Of a stretch of 41,124 nucleotides of DNA, positions 7,828 to 16,797 are shown one piece after another (the stretch's first letter is position 1; the number at the start of each line of letters is the position of its first letter). Under the pieces are notes generated by a model. The model was not told where the DNA came from, made no database searches, and was given only the letters and a program-made list of their open reading frames with translations. The stretch is from an uncultured Veillonella sp. (lineage in GTDB: Bacteria; Bacillota; Negativicutes; Veillonellales; Veillonellaceae). The stretch covers positions 1 to 41,124 of the forward strand of contig CAKPXN010000009.1 of the NCBI GenBank assembly GCA_934202095.1, in the 5' to 3' direction. Both the position numbers and the translations under genes were made by a program.

Positions 7828-9070
7828 AAGTGCTGCCGTTGAGGTGCGTGAACGTTTCTCGTTTGAGAAGAACGAGGTAGAAAGCGCCTTAAACCGACTC
7901 TATGAATACGAAAAAATTTCAGAATGCGTTATCCTATCGACGTGCAATCGTACGGAAATTTATGCCGTATTAGAAGATGTACAATCTCCTAAAGCGTATA
8001 TGCTCGATGTATTAAAGCATTTAAAATATGCCGATACAATTGATGAATCAGCATTTTTCTTCTATGAAGAAAAAGCTTGTATAGAACATCTATTCCGCGT
8101 ATCTGCTAGCCTTGACTCCCTAGTGTTGGGGGAAGGTCAAATCCTTAGTCAATTAAAGGGTGCCTATATCGCGGCCTATAGTGCAGGCTTTACGGGAACC
8201 GTATTTAATATCTTGTTTCAACGCGCTATTGGCGTTGGTAAAAAGGTTCGGACTAATACAGGCATTGCCAATACACCTGTATCTGTTAGTTACACGGCGG
8301 TTAACTTGGCGGAAGATAGCCTAGATAAACCACTTTCAGACGCAACAGTCCTCATCTTGGGGGCGGGTACTATGAGTGAGTTAACAGCTACACATCTACA
8401 AGCAAAGGGTGTAAAAACCATATTTGTATCCAATCGGACTTTCACCAAAGCGGAAGCATTGGCGAAGAAATTTAATGGGCAAGCCATCAAATTAGATCAC
8501 TATGTAGAACAAGCGGAACATGCGGATATCATCATTACATCGACGGGGGCACCGCATTATATTATTGGTGAAAAAGAGGCTAAACGCATTGCCGCGTTGC
8601 GCCATGGACGTCCCATCGTCATGATTGATATTGCAGTGCCACGTGATATTGATCCTGTTGTAGCAGATATCGAAGGTGTGTACCTATTCAATATTGATGC
8701 CCTTGAAAGCGTTGTAGAAGAAAATAAACAGCAACGCGAAGAAGAAGCCAAGCGGGCTGAACCGATTATTCACGAAGCCATCGATGAAGTGTTAGAAAAG
8801 TTTAGTTATTTATCCGTACGTCCTATGATGGCACTATTGACGGATAAGGCCGACCGCATTCGTCGTCGTGAATTACATCGAGCACTGGCTAAATTGCCGG
8901 ATATTTCCGATAAAGAGCGTCGTATCATTGATTCTATGAGTCGTATGATCGTTAGAAAAATGCTAAGAGAACCGATGATTCATTTCAATGAAATCGCCGG
9001 TACAAAAGAAGAAGGTTTATATTGGGATTTATTCAAAGATATGTTTAATCTCGAGAAAGAAGGCTCGTAG
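7796..9070 (+). CDS. hemA: Glutamyl-tRNA reductase
   Basis: The 424-residue enzyme reduces glutamyl-tRNA to glutamate-1-semialdehyde, the first committed step of C5 tetrapyrrole synthesis. The N-terminus (GLNHRSAAVEVRERFSF), the catalytic C50 in STCNRTEIYAV, the NADPH domain with ILGAGTMSELTATHL and the C-terminal dimerisation helix are all present. The ribosome site (GAGGAG) and start lie inside the upstream gene. The protein is full length compared with family members of 400-450 residues. Confidence 0.96.
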   Translation: MQLVVLGLNHRSAAVEVRERFSFEKNEVESALNRLYEYEKISECVILSTCNRTEIYAVLEDVQSPKAYMLDVLKHLKYADTIDESAFFFYEEKACIEHLFRVSASLDSLVLGEGQILSQLKGAYIAAYSAGFTGTVFNILFQRAIGVGKKVRTNTGIANTPVSVSYTAVNLAEDSLDKPLSDATVLILGAGTMSELTATHLQAKGVKTIFVSNRTFTKAEALAKKFNGQAIKLDHYVEQAEHADIIITSTGAPHYIIGEKEAKRIAALRHGRPIVMIDIAVPRDIDPVVADIEGVYLFNIDALESVVEENKQQREEEAKRAEPIIHEAIDEVLEKFSYLSVRPMMALLTDKADRIRRRELHRALAKLPDISDKERRIIDSMSRMIVRKMLREPMIHFNEIAGTKEEGLYWDLFKDMFNLEKEGS

Positions 9071-9071
9071 T

Positions 9072-10010
9072 ATGAGGAACCACATTAGAATTGGGACTCG
9101 AAAGAGTGCTCTTGCCTTATGGCAGTCAGAATATGTAAAAAGTGAATTGCAACGCTTATACCCAGGGGTTACCGTAGAACTAGTTCACTTTAACACCAAG
9201 GGAGACCGCATTTTGAATAAGCCTCTTGCAGAAGTAGGTGGCAAAGGTTTATTTACCGCCGAATTAGAGGCGGCTATGCATGCAGGCGACATCGATATTG
9301 CCGTTCACAGTCTAAAAGATATGCCTACGGAATTACCAGAAGGCCTTACATTAGGTGCCATTTCTAAACGGGAAGTACCATTCGATGCCTTGGTAAGCCC
9401 TAAGTACAAAACGTTGGACCAATTACCACAAGGGGCGCGCATTGGCACCAGTAGTTTACGTCGTCAAGCACAATTATTGCATCGCCGTCCAGATCTACAA
9501 ATCGAAGTCATCCGCGGCAATGTACAAACCCGTCTTGGCAAGATTGAAACGGAAGGCCTCGATGGCGTCGTATTAGCACAAGCCGGCCTAAAACGCCTTG
9601 GATTAGATGATAGAATCACACAAGTCTTTACGGCAGATGAAATGATTCCTGCTGTGGGTCAAGGGGCATTAGCTATTGAATGTCGCAGTGATGATACTGA
9701 GATGTTAGACATGCTTTCAAAAATAGACGACGAACCGACGCGCCTTGCCGTTGAAGGGGAACGTAGCTTCTTGAATCAACTCAATGGGGGCTGCCAAGTG
9801 CCGATGGGCGTATACGGAACTGTTGAAAAAGGACAGCTTAATTTGAAAGCGCTCATTGCATCGTTGGATGGTAAAACTGTATATGAAGGCGAATTGTCTG
9901 GACCTGCTAAGAAAGGGGTTATGTTAGGCAAAAACCTTGCGAAAGCCTTATATGAAGAAGGGGGCAAACACATTGTGGAAGCCCTTGCTAAGGAGGGAAT
10001 CATAAAATGA
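9072..10010 (+). CDS. hemC: Porphobilinogen deaminase (hydroxymethylbilane synthase)
   Basis: The chosen ATG at 9072 lies one base after the hemA stop and gives 312 residues beginning MRNHIRIGTRKSALALWQ, the canonical start. A longer reading frame extends upstream inside hemA but adds unconserved sequence. The enzyme joins four porphobilinogens into hydroxymethylbilane. The dipyrromethane-cofactor cysteine is C241 in LNGGCQVPMG. The substrate-binding stretches HSLKDMPTELPEGL and GTSSLRRQAQL are intact. The stop overlaps the next start (ATGA). Confidence 0.96.
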   Translation: MRNHIRIGTRKSALALWQSEYVKSELQRLYPGVTVELVHFNTKGDRILNKPLAEVGGKGLFTAELEAAMHAGDIDIAVHSLKDMPTELPEGLTLGAISKREVPFDALVSPKYKTLDQLPQGARIGTSSLRRQAQLLHRRPDLQIEVIRGNVQTRLGKIETEGLDGVVLAQAGLKRLGLDDRITQVFTADEMIPAVGQGALAIECRSDDTEMLDMLSKIDDEPTRLAVEGERSFLNQLNGGCQVPMGVYGTVEKGQLNLKALIASLDGKTVYEGELSGPAKKGVMLGKNLAKALYEEGGKHIVEALAKEGIIK

Positions 10011-11521
10011 CAGGTTTAGTATATTTGATTGGCGCAGGCCCTGGAGATTCTAAATTAATCACCGTAAAAGGTAAGGAATGCATCGAACGTGCAGACGTTA
10101 TCGTATATGATTATTTAGCGGATGCTCATCTATTAGAATGGGCTAGACCTGATGCAGAATTGATTTATGCAGGGAAACAATGCAAAGAACATACTATGCA
10201 CCAATGGGAAATTAACGAATTATTGGTAAAAAAGGGTAAAGAAGGCAAAATCGTAGCTCGCTTAAAGGGCGGTGACCCACTCGTATTCGGTCGCGGTGGT
10301 GAAGAAGCGATGGCCCTTCGTGAGGCTGGTGTTCCTTTTGAATTTGTACCAGGTGTTACATCGCCTATTGCAGCGCCTGCCTATGCAGGCATTCCTGTAA
10401 CACAACGCGCTATGGCTACATCTTTTGCGGTTGTTACCGGTCATGAAGACCCTACAAAAGCGGTGTCTGGCATCCATTGGGAAGGTCTTGCAACAGCAGT
10501 GGATACACTTTGTTTTGTCATGGGCGTAGGCAATTTGCCTACCATAGCAGAAAAATTGATGGCTCATGGCCGTCCTGCCAATACGCCAGTGGCACTTGTT
10601 CGCTGGGGCACTAAACCTGTTCAAGAGGTGCTTGTTTCCACCCTAGAACATGTTGTAGAAGACGTGGAAAAGGCACAACTAAAAGCACCAGCGATTATTG
10701 TTGTCGGGGATGTAGTTAATTTGCGTGAACAATTGCAATGGTTCGATAACAAGCCATTATTCGGTAAAACGATTGTGGTTACTCGTGCTCGATCTCAAGC
10801 TAGCAAATTCCGCGATATGCTCATGAACCAAGGCGCCAATGTCATCCAAGCGGCAGCTATTAAAACAGAGCCTGTAGAATTGTTTGATGAAGATAAACGC
10901 TTATTGCATGGCGTGGATCGTTATTCTTGCGTCGTATTCACATCGGCTGAAGGGGTACGCTACTTCTTTGATGCATTGTACGGGGAAGGCAAAGATGCTC
11001 GCTCCTTAGGCTATGCTAAGGTATGTGCTATCGGAAGCGCCACAGCTAAGGCGTTGACTAATTATGGCATTACACCGGATATCATTCCTGTAGATTATAA
11101 GGCTGAATCTGTTGTAGACGCATTGAAACAACATGTTAAACCTAGACATACAGTGTTGTTAATTCAACCGAAGAAGGCTCGTGAAGTGATTCCTCGTGAA
11201 TTGCGCCACCTAGATATCGACGTAGATATCTTGCGCTTGTATGAAACACAACAAGACACATCTCAACAAGAGGCTTTAGTAGATGCGTTGCAACATGGTC
11301 ATGTGGATTACATTACATTTACTAGCTCCTCTACAGTTACCAATACATTAGATTTATTGGGTGAAGATGCGCTTTCACTATTAGAACATACAAAAATTGC
11401 GTGTATCGGACCTATTACGGCCGCTACTGCTATGAGCGCTGGTTTAAAGGTGGATATCATTAGCCCTGTATATACTACAGAAGGTCTTGTGGACACAATT
11501 GTGAAAGACTGCGCTAACTAA
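10007..11521 (+). CDS. cobA-hemD: Fused uroporphyrinogen-III C-methyltransferase / uroporphyrinogen-III synthase
   Basis: The 504-residue bifunctional protein has two parts. Residues 1-245 form an SAM-dependent uroporphyrinogen-III methyltransferase (LIGAGPGDSKLITVKG, RLKGGDPLVFGRGGEE, VPGVTSPIAAPAYAGIPVT). Residues about 250-504 form uroporphyrinogen-III synthase (FGKTIVVTRARSQASKF near the start, FTSSSTV near the end). The fusion makes uro'gen III and then methylates it to precorrin-2, channelling flux to siroheme or cobalamin. Its start overlaps the hemC stop by four bases. This fusion is known in anaerobic Firmicutes. Confidence 0.95.
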   Translation: MTGLVYLIGAGPGDSKLITVKGKECIERADVIVYDYLADAHLLEWARPDAELIYAGKQCKEHTMHQWEINELLVKKGKEGKIVARLKGGDPLVFGRGGEEAMALREAGVPFEFVPGVTSPIAAPAYAGIPVTQRAMATSFAVVTGHEDPTKAVSGIHWEGLATAVDTLCFVMGVGNLPTIAEKLMAHGRPANTPVALVRWGTKPVQEVLVSTLEHVVEDVEKAQLKAPAIIVVGDVVNLREQLQWFDNKPLFGKTIVVTRARSQASKFRDMLMNQGANVIQAAAIKTEPVELFDEDKRLLHGVDRYSCVVFTSAEGVRYFFDALYGEGKDARSLGYAKVCAIGSATAKALTNYGITPDIIPVDYKAESVVDALKQHVKPRHTVLLIQPKKAREVIPRELRHLDIDVDILRLYETQQDTSQQEALVDALQHGHVDYITFTSSSTVTNTLDLLGEDALSLLEHTKIACIGPITAATAMSAGLKVDIISPVYTTEGLVDTIVKDCAN

Positions 11522-11557
11522 TTATTGTCATTATTAAACGGAAGAAGGAAATTTACT

Positions 11558-12532
11558 ATGTACGATTTAACATATCGTCCTCGCCGTTTGCGCACTTCTC
11601 CAGAAATGCGTGATTTAGTACGAGAAACAACATTAGATACAACTGATTTAATTTATCCATTATTCATCGTTCCTGGTGAAGGCATAAAAAAAGAAATCCA
11701 CACATTGCCAGGCCAATATCATTTATCTGTAGATGAAGCGGTAAAGGTAGCTCAAGAAGCGTATGACCTCGGCATTCGTGGCGTAGAAATCTTTGGTATT
11801 CCTACCTATAAGGACGAACAAGGTTCCTCCGCTTGGGATATGGAACAGCCTGTACAACAAGCGATTACAGCCATCCGTGAAGCGGTGCCAAATCTCTTGG
11901 TCATTGCGGACGTATGCTTATGTCAATATACTTCTACAGGTCACTGCGGTATGATTGACCATCACGAAATTTTGAATGATGAAACATTGCCTTTATTGTG
12001 CAAGGTTGCGGTTAGCCAAGCACAAGCTGGTGCTCATATGGTAGCGCCATCTGATATGATGGATGGTCGTGTTGGTGCTATTCGTGAAGCTCTCGATGAA
12101 GCTGGTTTCACCAATGTATCCATCATGAGTTATGCTGCAAAATATGCATCTGCCTATTATGGTCCATTCCGTGGCGCTGTTAATTCGGCGCCACAATTTG
12201 GGGACCGTAAATCTTACCAAATGGATCCTGCCAATCGCTTAGAAGCAATGCGTGAAATTGAACTTGATATCGCTGAAGGTACAGATATTATCATGATTAA
12301 ACCGGCATTGTGCTACTTAGATATCGTTCGCGAAGCTCGTGACCGTTATGAATTGCCATTGGCTGTCTACAATGTATCCGGCGAATATGCTATGGTTAAA
12401 ACGGCTGCAGCCGCTGGTCTTATCGATGAACAACGCCTTGTTATGGAAACGATGCTCTCCATGAAACGTGCCGGTGCTAAGATTATCATTACATATCATG
12501 CCCTTGATGTGGCACGTTGGCTTAAACAATAA
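11558..12532 (+). CDS. hemB: Delta-aminolevulinic acid dehydratase (porphobilinogen synthase)
   Basis: The ATG at 11558 follows AGAAGGAA and gives 324 residues starting MYDLTYRPRRLRTS; an upstream in-frame TTG is not supported. The enzyme condenses two aminolevulinates into porphobilinogen. The zinc-ligand cysteines fall at C120, C122 and C130. The two active-site lysines are K195 (SYAAKYASAYYGPFR) and K248 (IMIKPALCYLD). This pattern indicates a zinc-dependent enzyme. It lies 36 bases after cobA-hemD. Confidence 0.96.
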   Translation: MYDLTYRPRRLRTSPEMRDLVRETTLDTTDLIYPLFIVPGEGIKKEIHTLPGQYHLSVDEAVKVAQEAYDLGIRGVEIFGIPTYKDEQGSSAWDMEQPVQQAITAIREAVPNLLVIADVCLCQYTSTGHCGMIDHHEILNDETLPLLCKVAVSQAQAGAHMVAPSDMMDGRVGAIREALDEAGFTNVSIMSYAAKYASAYYGPFRGAVNSAPQFGDRKSYQMDPANRLEAMREIELDIAEGTDIIMIKPALCYLDIVREARDRYELPLAVYNVSGEYAMVKTAAAAGLIDEQRLVMETMLSMKRAGAKIIITYHALDVARWLKQ

Positions 12533-12541
12533 GGAGTGACT

Positions 12542-13843
12542 ATGTTACAACTAGGTAAATCAGAAAAAGCATTTGACGAAGCTAAACGGTATATGCCGGG
12601 TGGCGTTAATAGCCCTGTTCGTTCTTATCGTAGCGTAGGTTCAAACCCTCCGTTTATTAGCTCCGCTAGCGGTAGCCGTATCTATGATATTGATAACAAC
12701 GAATACATTGACTACGTGTTGAGCTGGGGCCCAATGATTCTAGGCCATGCGAACCCTGAGGTCGTAGCTAGCTTGCAAGAGGCCATTCCTCGTGGTACAA
12801 GCTATGGTGCGCCTACACTCTTAGAAACGGAATTGGCTAAAAAAATCCAAGCCTTTATGCCATCCATGGAAATGGTGCGTCTCGTTAGCTCCGGTACAGA
12901 GGCGACCATGAGTGCATTGCGCGTCGCTCGTGGGTATACGGGCCGCGACCGTATTGTTAAATTTGTTGGCTGTTACCATGGTCATAGTGATTCTCTATTG
13001 GTGAAAGCCGGCTCTGGCCTCGCTACATTTGGTGTGCCAGATAGCCCAGGCGTACCAAAGGGCGTTGCAGAAAATACCATCACATTGCCATACAATGATA
13101 TTGATGCGGTTAAACATTTATTCGATGAAATAGGCGATACCATTGCTTGTATTATCGTAGAACCTGTTGCAGGCAATATGGGCTGTGTGCCTCCAGTAGA
13201 AGGATTCCTTGAAACCTTGCGCGATGTAACAAAGGCACATGGTGCCCTATTAATCTTTGACGAAGTTATGTGTGGTTTCCGCGCTAGTAGTGGTGGGGCA
13301 CAAAAACTATACAATATTAAACCTGATTTGACTTGCCTCGGTAAGATTGTTGGCGGTGGTATGCCTCTCGCTGTATTTGGCGGTTCTAGCAAAATCATGA
13401 GCGAAGTAGCACCATCCGGTCCTATTTACCAAGCCGGTACATTGAGTGGTAACCCTGTAGCTGTAACGGCAGGCCTTGCTACATTGTCCATGCTGCAACG
13501 GGACCCAACCATCTTTAAACAAGTGGAAGATAGCACAAAAGCATTGTGTAATGGCCTTGAAGAATTGGCTAAGAAATATAATGTACCTGCCGTAGTACAA
13601 CGTGTGGGCTCTATGTTTACCTTGTTCTTTACAGATAAACCGGTTCACAATTTTGATGACGCTAGTGCATGCAATGCGGACCATTTCAAGACATTCTTCC
13701 ATCATAACTTGAGCCATGGTATTTACTATGCGCCAAGTCCATTTGAAAGCAACTTTGTGTCCATGTGCCATAAGGGTGCAGAAATCGATAAAACATTGGC
13801 TGTCGCAGAAGAGGCTTTCAAAATAATCAGTGAAACACTGTAA
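12542..13843 (+). CDS. hemL: Glutamate-1-semialdehyde 2,1-aminomutase
   Basis: The ATG at 12542 follows AAGGAG at 12531-12536. An in-frame GTG at 12536 overlaps that site and is unlikely. The 433-residue PLP enzyme converts glutamate-1-semialdehyde to 5-aminolevulinate. The PLP lysine is K268 in GKIVGGGMPLAVFGG. Other family marks are YMPGGVNSPVR, SSGTEATMSALRVARG and YHGHSDSLLVKAGSG. It completes the set of enzymes from glutamyl-tRNA to precorrin-2. Confidence 0.96.
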   Translation: MLQLGKSEKAFDEAKRYMPGGVNSPVRSYRSVGSNPPFISSASGSRIYDIDNNEYIDYVLSWGPMILGHANPEVVASLQEAIPRGTSYGAPTLLETELAKKIQAFMPSMEMVRLVSSGTEATMSALRVARGYTGRDRIVKFVGCYHGHSDSLLVKAGSGLATFGVPDSPGVPKGVAENTITLPYNDIDAVKHLFDEIGDTIACIIVEPVAGNMGCVPPVEGFLETLRDVTKAHGALLIFDEVMCGFRASSGGAQKLYNIKPDLTCLGKIVGGGMPLAVFGGSSKIMSEVAPSGPIYQAGTLSGNPVAVTAGLATLSMLQRDPTIFKQVEDSTKALCNGLEELAKKYNVPAVVQRVGSMFTLFFTDKPVHNFDDASACNADHFKTFFHHNLSHGIYYAPSPFESNFVSMCHKGAEIDKTLAVAEEAFKIISETL

Positions 13844-13867
13844 TACTATGTGACGTAATCGATGTAG

Positions 13868-14323
13868 ATGATGAACATGCAATTTTACAAGAACTTAAAA
13901 CGGGCTCGCGTACGCATGGGAAAGAGCCAAATCGAAGTCGCCAAGGCTGTAGGCATAAGTAATGCAGCATTGTCCAATTACGAGACTGGCTATAGAGAAC
14001 CAGACCTCGATACACTGTGTGCGCTGGCTCGCTACTATGAGATGACCTTAGATGAGCTCGTGAATGTTACGAATGAACAACCAGAACGCATCTGTGATAT
14101 TAGCACCGTTGTGAAAGATAAACATATTAAGTTCAAAGGGGACTTGTATGAATTAAAAGAATCGCAAAAGAAGGTTCTATTGCGAGAACTGGATACAGTG
14201 TTTGAAAAGTTTCAACGATCTCGTATAACATCAATCAAAGAAGGTACCTCACACCGTCATCCCCATATCAATCGGGGCGGGCTGTTGGGGGCAAACCTTG
14301 CGACGAGTCGCGGGAAAAAATGA
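13868..14323 (+). CDS. XRE-family transcriptional regulator
   Basis: The protein is about 151 residues, with an N-terminal helix-turn-helix at about residues 7-63 (RARVRMGKSQIEVAKAVGIS, then AALSNYETGYREPDLDTL). The tail of about 85 residues is unrecognised and basic at its end. It lies 24 bases after hemL and before the operon's terminator, so it is probably the last gene of the tetrapyrrole transcript and may regulate it. There is no clear ribosome site, and three nearby ATGs (13868, 13871, 13877) are possible starts. Its target is not known. Confidence 0.85.
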   Translation: MMNMQFYKNLKRARVRMGKSQIEVAKAVGISNAALSNYETGYREPDLDTLCALARYYEMTLDELVNVTNEQPERICDISTVVKDKHIKFKGDLYELKESQKKVLLRELDTVFEKFQRSRITSIKEGTSHRHPHINRGGLLGANLATSRGKK

Positions 14324-14329
14324 TAAATT

Positions 14330-14381
14330 AAAGCTATTATATCCAAACATATAATATTAGTCTGGATATAATAGCTTTTTT
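14330..14381 (+). terminator. Rho-independent terminator of the tetrapyrrole operon
   Basis: A perfect 16-bp stem (14330-14345 with 14363-14378) with a 17-base loop ends in a T-run to 14381. It closes the operon right after the XRE gene. Confidence 0.9.
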
Positions 14382-14528
14382 ACTTATGTTATTGATATTG
14401 TTTGAGAACAGTTTACATAAAATATATTACACTGCCAGTAAATAGAATTATTTGATAAAATAAAGCTTTACAGATTCTGTGTTAGTATCTAATAGTATAG
14501 AGTCTTAAGTGAATTAAGAGATGATTCA

Positions 14529-14537
14529 TGTTATAGT
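14529..14537 (+). promoter_or_regulatory. Extended -10 element before the membrane protein gene
   Basis: TGTTATAGT (TGn plus TATAGT at 14532-14537) lies 21 bases before the ATG at 14559. No good -35 is visible. Transcription would start close to the AAAGAGG ribosome site, giving a very short leader. Confidence 0.35.
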
Positions 14538-14558
14538 AAAACTAAAGAGGTGAGACTA

Positions 14559-15209
14559 ATGGAACATTATATTGAAATTATTGCTATGCTAGCACCTGGA
14601 TTTATTGCTAAGGAAGTTGCTAGAGCATTAGGAAATGTGAAATCAAGGGGGAGTTCGATAGACCAAATATTAAATTATTTTGTATATAGTATCTTTGGTT
14701 TTTTTATAACGATACTTATATATACAATTATCAATAAGTTATTTGGTAATGATGACCCACAATATTTTCTACTTGTAGTCTTGTCTATTTTAAGTGGAAT
14801 TAGTGTGGGCTTTGCTTGGCAAATAATAGTAAAAAAATTTATTAAGAATATAATTGATAGGTATACAAGTAAAAATAATGGTTATATTTATTTTCAAGAA
14901 GATAGCATGCTGAATAATTGTATGTTAGATGGTAAAGATCATTTAATTCAAATAATTAAGTCAGGGAATGTGATAGCAACAGGAAAATTTCTAGGGGCAA
15001 CATTTTCAAGTGAGGATACAACTGAAATTAAAATAGATAGCCATCCAGTATATGCTGAATGGCTATCTAATGAAACATATAGTGAGTATTTTGAATACCT
15101 ACATTCTATATTTGATATTAAAAATGATATCGAAGTTAGAGAGTATAGTTATCCAAATGGTTTCTTTGAAGAAGGATTCACAGCAGATAAAATTACTTCT
15201 TCGGAGTAG
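14559..15209 (+). CDS. Membrane protein of unknown function (possibly DUF6338-like)
   Basis: The ATG at 14559 is spaced correctly behind AAAGAGGTG; an in-frame GTG at 14550 overlaps that site. The 216-residue product has a weakly hydrophobic N-terminus with APGFIAKEVA and membrane segments at about residues 36-58 and 67-92. A hydrophilic C-terminal domain of about 120 residues follows. The layout recalls DUF6338 proteins, which are common in accessory regions, but I cannot confirm this. The gene is AT-rich compared with its core neighbours. Its last 17 bases overlap a convergent small gene on the other strand. Confidence 0.7.
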   Translation: MEHYIEIIAMLAPGFIAKEVARALGNVKSRGSSIDQILNYFVYSIFGFFITILIYTIINKLFGNDDPQYFLLVVLSILSGISVGFAWQIIVKKFIKNIIDRYTSKNNGYIYFQEDSMLNNCMLDGKDHLIQIIKSGNVIATGKFLGATFSSEDTTEIKIDSHPVYAEWLSNETYSEYFEYLHSIFDIKNDIEVREYSYPNGFFEEGFTADKITSSE

Positions 15210-15318
15210 GTGATGAAGGTGGTGGAGCGGGACGAACAGGTTTGCCACTGGTAGTTTTTTGTGCGCCATCTCTGCGTTCGTATCCTTCATTAATAGGTTT
15301 TGGAGAGTTTTTAGACAT
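15193..15318 (-). CDS. 41-residue basic, proline-rich small protein
   Basis: On the minus strand an ATG at 15318 reads 41 codons to TAA at 15193-15195. It sits behind a near-perfect ribosome site (AAAGGAGG) with good spacing. The product starts MSKNSPKPINEGYERRDG and ends in a PVRPAPPPSSPTPKK tail. It has no hydrophobic segment, is basic and is probably disordered. A possible -10 (TATAAT on the minus strand, 15349-15354) lies about 30 bases upstream. It is convergent with, and overlaps, the membrane protein gene. I recall similar short peptides with a GY-x-P-type core in Firmicute accessory regions, but not their function. Confidence 0.7.
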   Translation of the reverse strand: MSKNSPKPINEGYERRDGAQKTTSGKPVRPAPPPSSPTPKK

Positions 15319-15384
15319 AATATTCCTCCTTTCTATAAAGATATTTTTATTATATCAAAATTATATTGATTAGTACTCACAATA

Positions 15385-15436
15385 GTGATATGCCAAGTGA
15401 ACCAATGGATAGCACGGCGGCTAAGATGGAATTGTG
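15385..15436 (+). pseudogene. 52-bp remnant of a sigma-like gene
   Basis: This stretch matches codons about 39-56 of the sigma-like gene downstream (17750-17801) at 46-47 of 52 bases. It reads SDMPSEPMDSTAAKMELC against CDVPSEPIDSTAAKMELC. Nearly all differences fall at third codon positions, so the copies diverged under coding selection before this one decayed. Outside the 52 bases I see no further similarity. No ribosome site or start is associated with it. Confidence 0.75.
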
Positions 15437-15481
15437 TCTTCGTTTTCTATCTTATTTGCTATCTATTTTTTGTGCTGATAA

Positions 15482-15511
15482 TTAGCATAAAATGTAAGTT
15501 CGTGATATAAT
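15482..15511 (+). promoter_or_regulatory. Promoter of the ATPase/Toprim-like pair
   Basis: An extended -10 (TGATATAAT, hexamer 15506-15511) with TTAGCA at 15482-15487 and an 18-base spacer lies just before the GAGGAGGTG ribosome site of the ATPase gene. Confidence 0.55.
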
Positions 15512-15531
15512 ACTTGTGAGGAGGTGTTAAT

Positions 15532-16788
15532 ATGTTAATGGAAGTGAGATTAAATAATGTATTAGCATTCAATAAACCTATTGTGTTTTCTGCGAATGCA
15601 GATATGCGTACTAAAAAGTTTATATCAAATGTACATCAAGAAAATAGACATAATATTGTAAAAAGTACTGCTATATATGGGCCTAATAATACGGGAAAGA
15701 CTTGTTTAATTAAAGGTATAGCCAGTATTATTGATATTTTATTAAATAATGAGCCCCATTTATTACCTAATTTATTTACACATAATTCTATTTGTGAATT
15801 AGGTATTGCTTTTTTATATGATAAGAAAAAGTATGATTATACTATAACGTATGATGCTCAATCAGAAGAAATCATATATGAACATTTCGTACACAAATTT
15901 TATGATGAATATGGTAATGAGAAGTCAGATACATTAATTTTAAAGGATATAAAAAAACAGGAATTTAAATGTATCGATCCTAATGTAGAACCTTTGATGG
16001 AAGTGGTTGCCAATAAAGCCTTATTATGTCATGCTATCGATACATCTAAGTTTAGTAAATTGGCAGAGATTAAACAAATTATTACTGAATTTGCTCGTTC
16101 AATAGATATTATTAATATGAATAATATTCCAATTGATCAAACTATCAAATTATTAAAGAATGAAAATAATATTCAGAAAAAAGTTGTTAACTTTATTAAA
16201 CAAGCTGATGTATATTTAGATGATTTTAAATATGCTGAAGCAGATATGGATATAAAATTAAAAAAGAATGGTAAAGCGATTGCGGACGAACGCGCCTTAG
16301 CATTGCCGGAACAATTGTTAGATCAATTAAAGTTAATTTCTGTGTACAAAGGCCATCCAGTACCAAGTATGGTATTTGATTCTACGGGAACGAAAAAAAT
16401 TGCTGCTTTAGCTAGTTATATTATTGAAGCTTTAGAAAAAGGAAGAACTTTAATTGTTGATGAATTGGATAGTAGTTTACACTTTTCTTTAACACGTGCT
16501 ATCGTAGCTCTTTTTAATAATGAGTTAAATGATATGGCACAGCTTATATTTACAGTTCATGATGTAACTTTGTTGGATTGTAAAAGGCTATTTAGAAAAG
16601 AACAAATTTGGTTTGTTCATAAGGATGAAGAACAAGTATATCTATATTCATTGGCTGATTTTACAACGGCTAACACTGGTATTCGAGATAGTACTAATCT
16701 TCTTGATAAATATAAAAAAGGTGTACTAGGTGCCTTGCCTGATCCATCATTTTTTGATTCCTTGTTAGAAATTAAATCGAAACACTAG
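15532..16788 (+). CDS. AAA-family ATPase, RloA/AbiL-like
   Basis: The 418-residue ATPase has a Walker A GPNNTGKT (residues 49-56, K56) and a Walker B LIVDELDSSLH (D310, E311). A TVHDVTLLD motif resembles the switch or H-loop of SMC/OLD-like ATPases. The N-terminus (VRLNNVLAFNKPIVFSANAD) has the form typical of AAA_15/AAA_21 proteins such as RloA, AbiLi and AriA of PARIS. Nine bases separate it from a Toprim-like partner, the arrangement of two-gene abortive-infection systems. The defence role is inferred. The DNA is much more AT-rich than the flanking core genes. Confidence 0.8.
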   Translation: MLMEVRLNNVLAFNKPIVFSANADMRTKKFISNVHQENRHNIVKSTAIYGPNNTGKTCLIKGIASIIDILLNNEPHLLPNLFTHNSICELGIAFLYDKKKYDYTITYDAQSEEIIYEHFVHKFYDEYGNEKSDTLILKDIKKQEFKCIDPNVEPLMEVVANKALLCHAIDTSKFSKLAEIKQIITEFARSIDIINMNNIPIDQTIKLLKNENNIQKKVVNFIKQADVYLDDFKYAEADMDIKLKKNGKAIADERALALPEQLLDQLKLISVYKGHPVPSMVFDSTGTKKIAALASYIIEALEKGRTLIVDELDSSLHFSLTRAIVALFNNELNDMAQLIFTVHDVTLLDCKRLFRKEQIWFVHKDEEQVYLYSLADFTTANTGIRDSTNLLDKYKKGVLGALPDPSFFDSLLEIKSKH

Positions 16789-16797
16789 GAGGTTTAT

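Noticed and set aside
8988..9071. Longer N-terminus for hemC inside hemA
   Set aside because: The added residues are unconserved, and the ATG at 9072 gives the canonical HemC start directly after the hemA stop.
11525..11557. TTG start upstream of hemB
   Set aside because: No ribosome site is associated with it, whereas AGAAGGAA is well placed before the ATG at 11558.
14329..14558. A possible regulatory RNA in the gap before the membrane protein gene
   Set aside because: Only the operon terminator and a short TCTTAA/TTAAGA repeat are visible; no conserved structure could be recognised.
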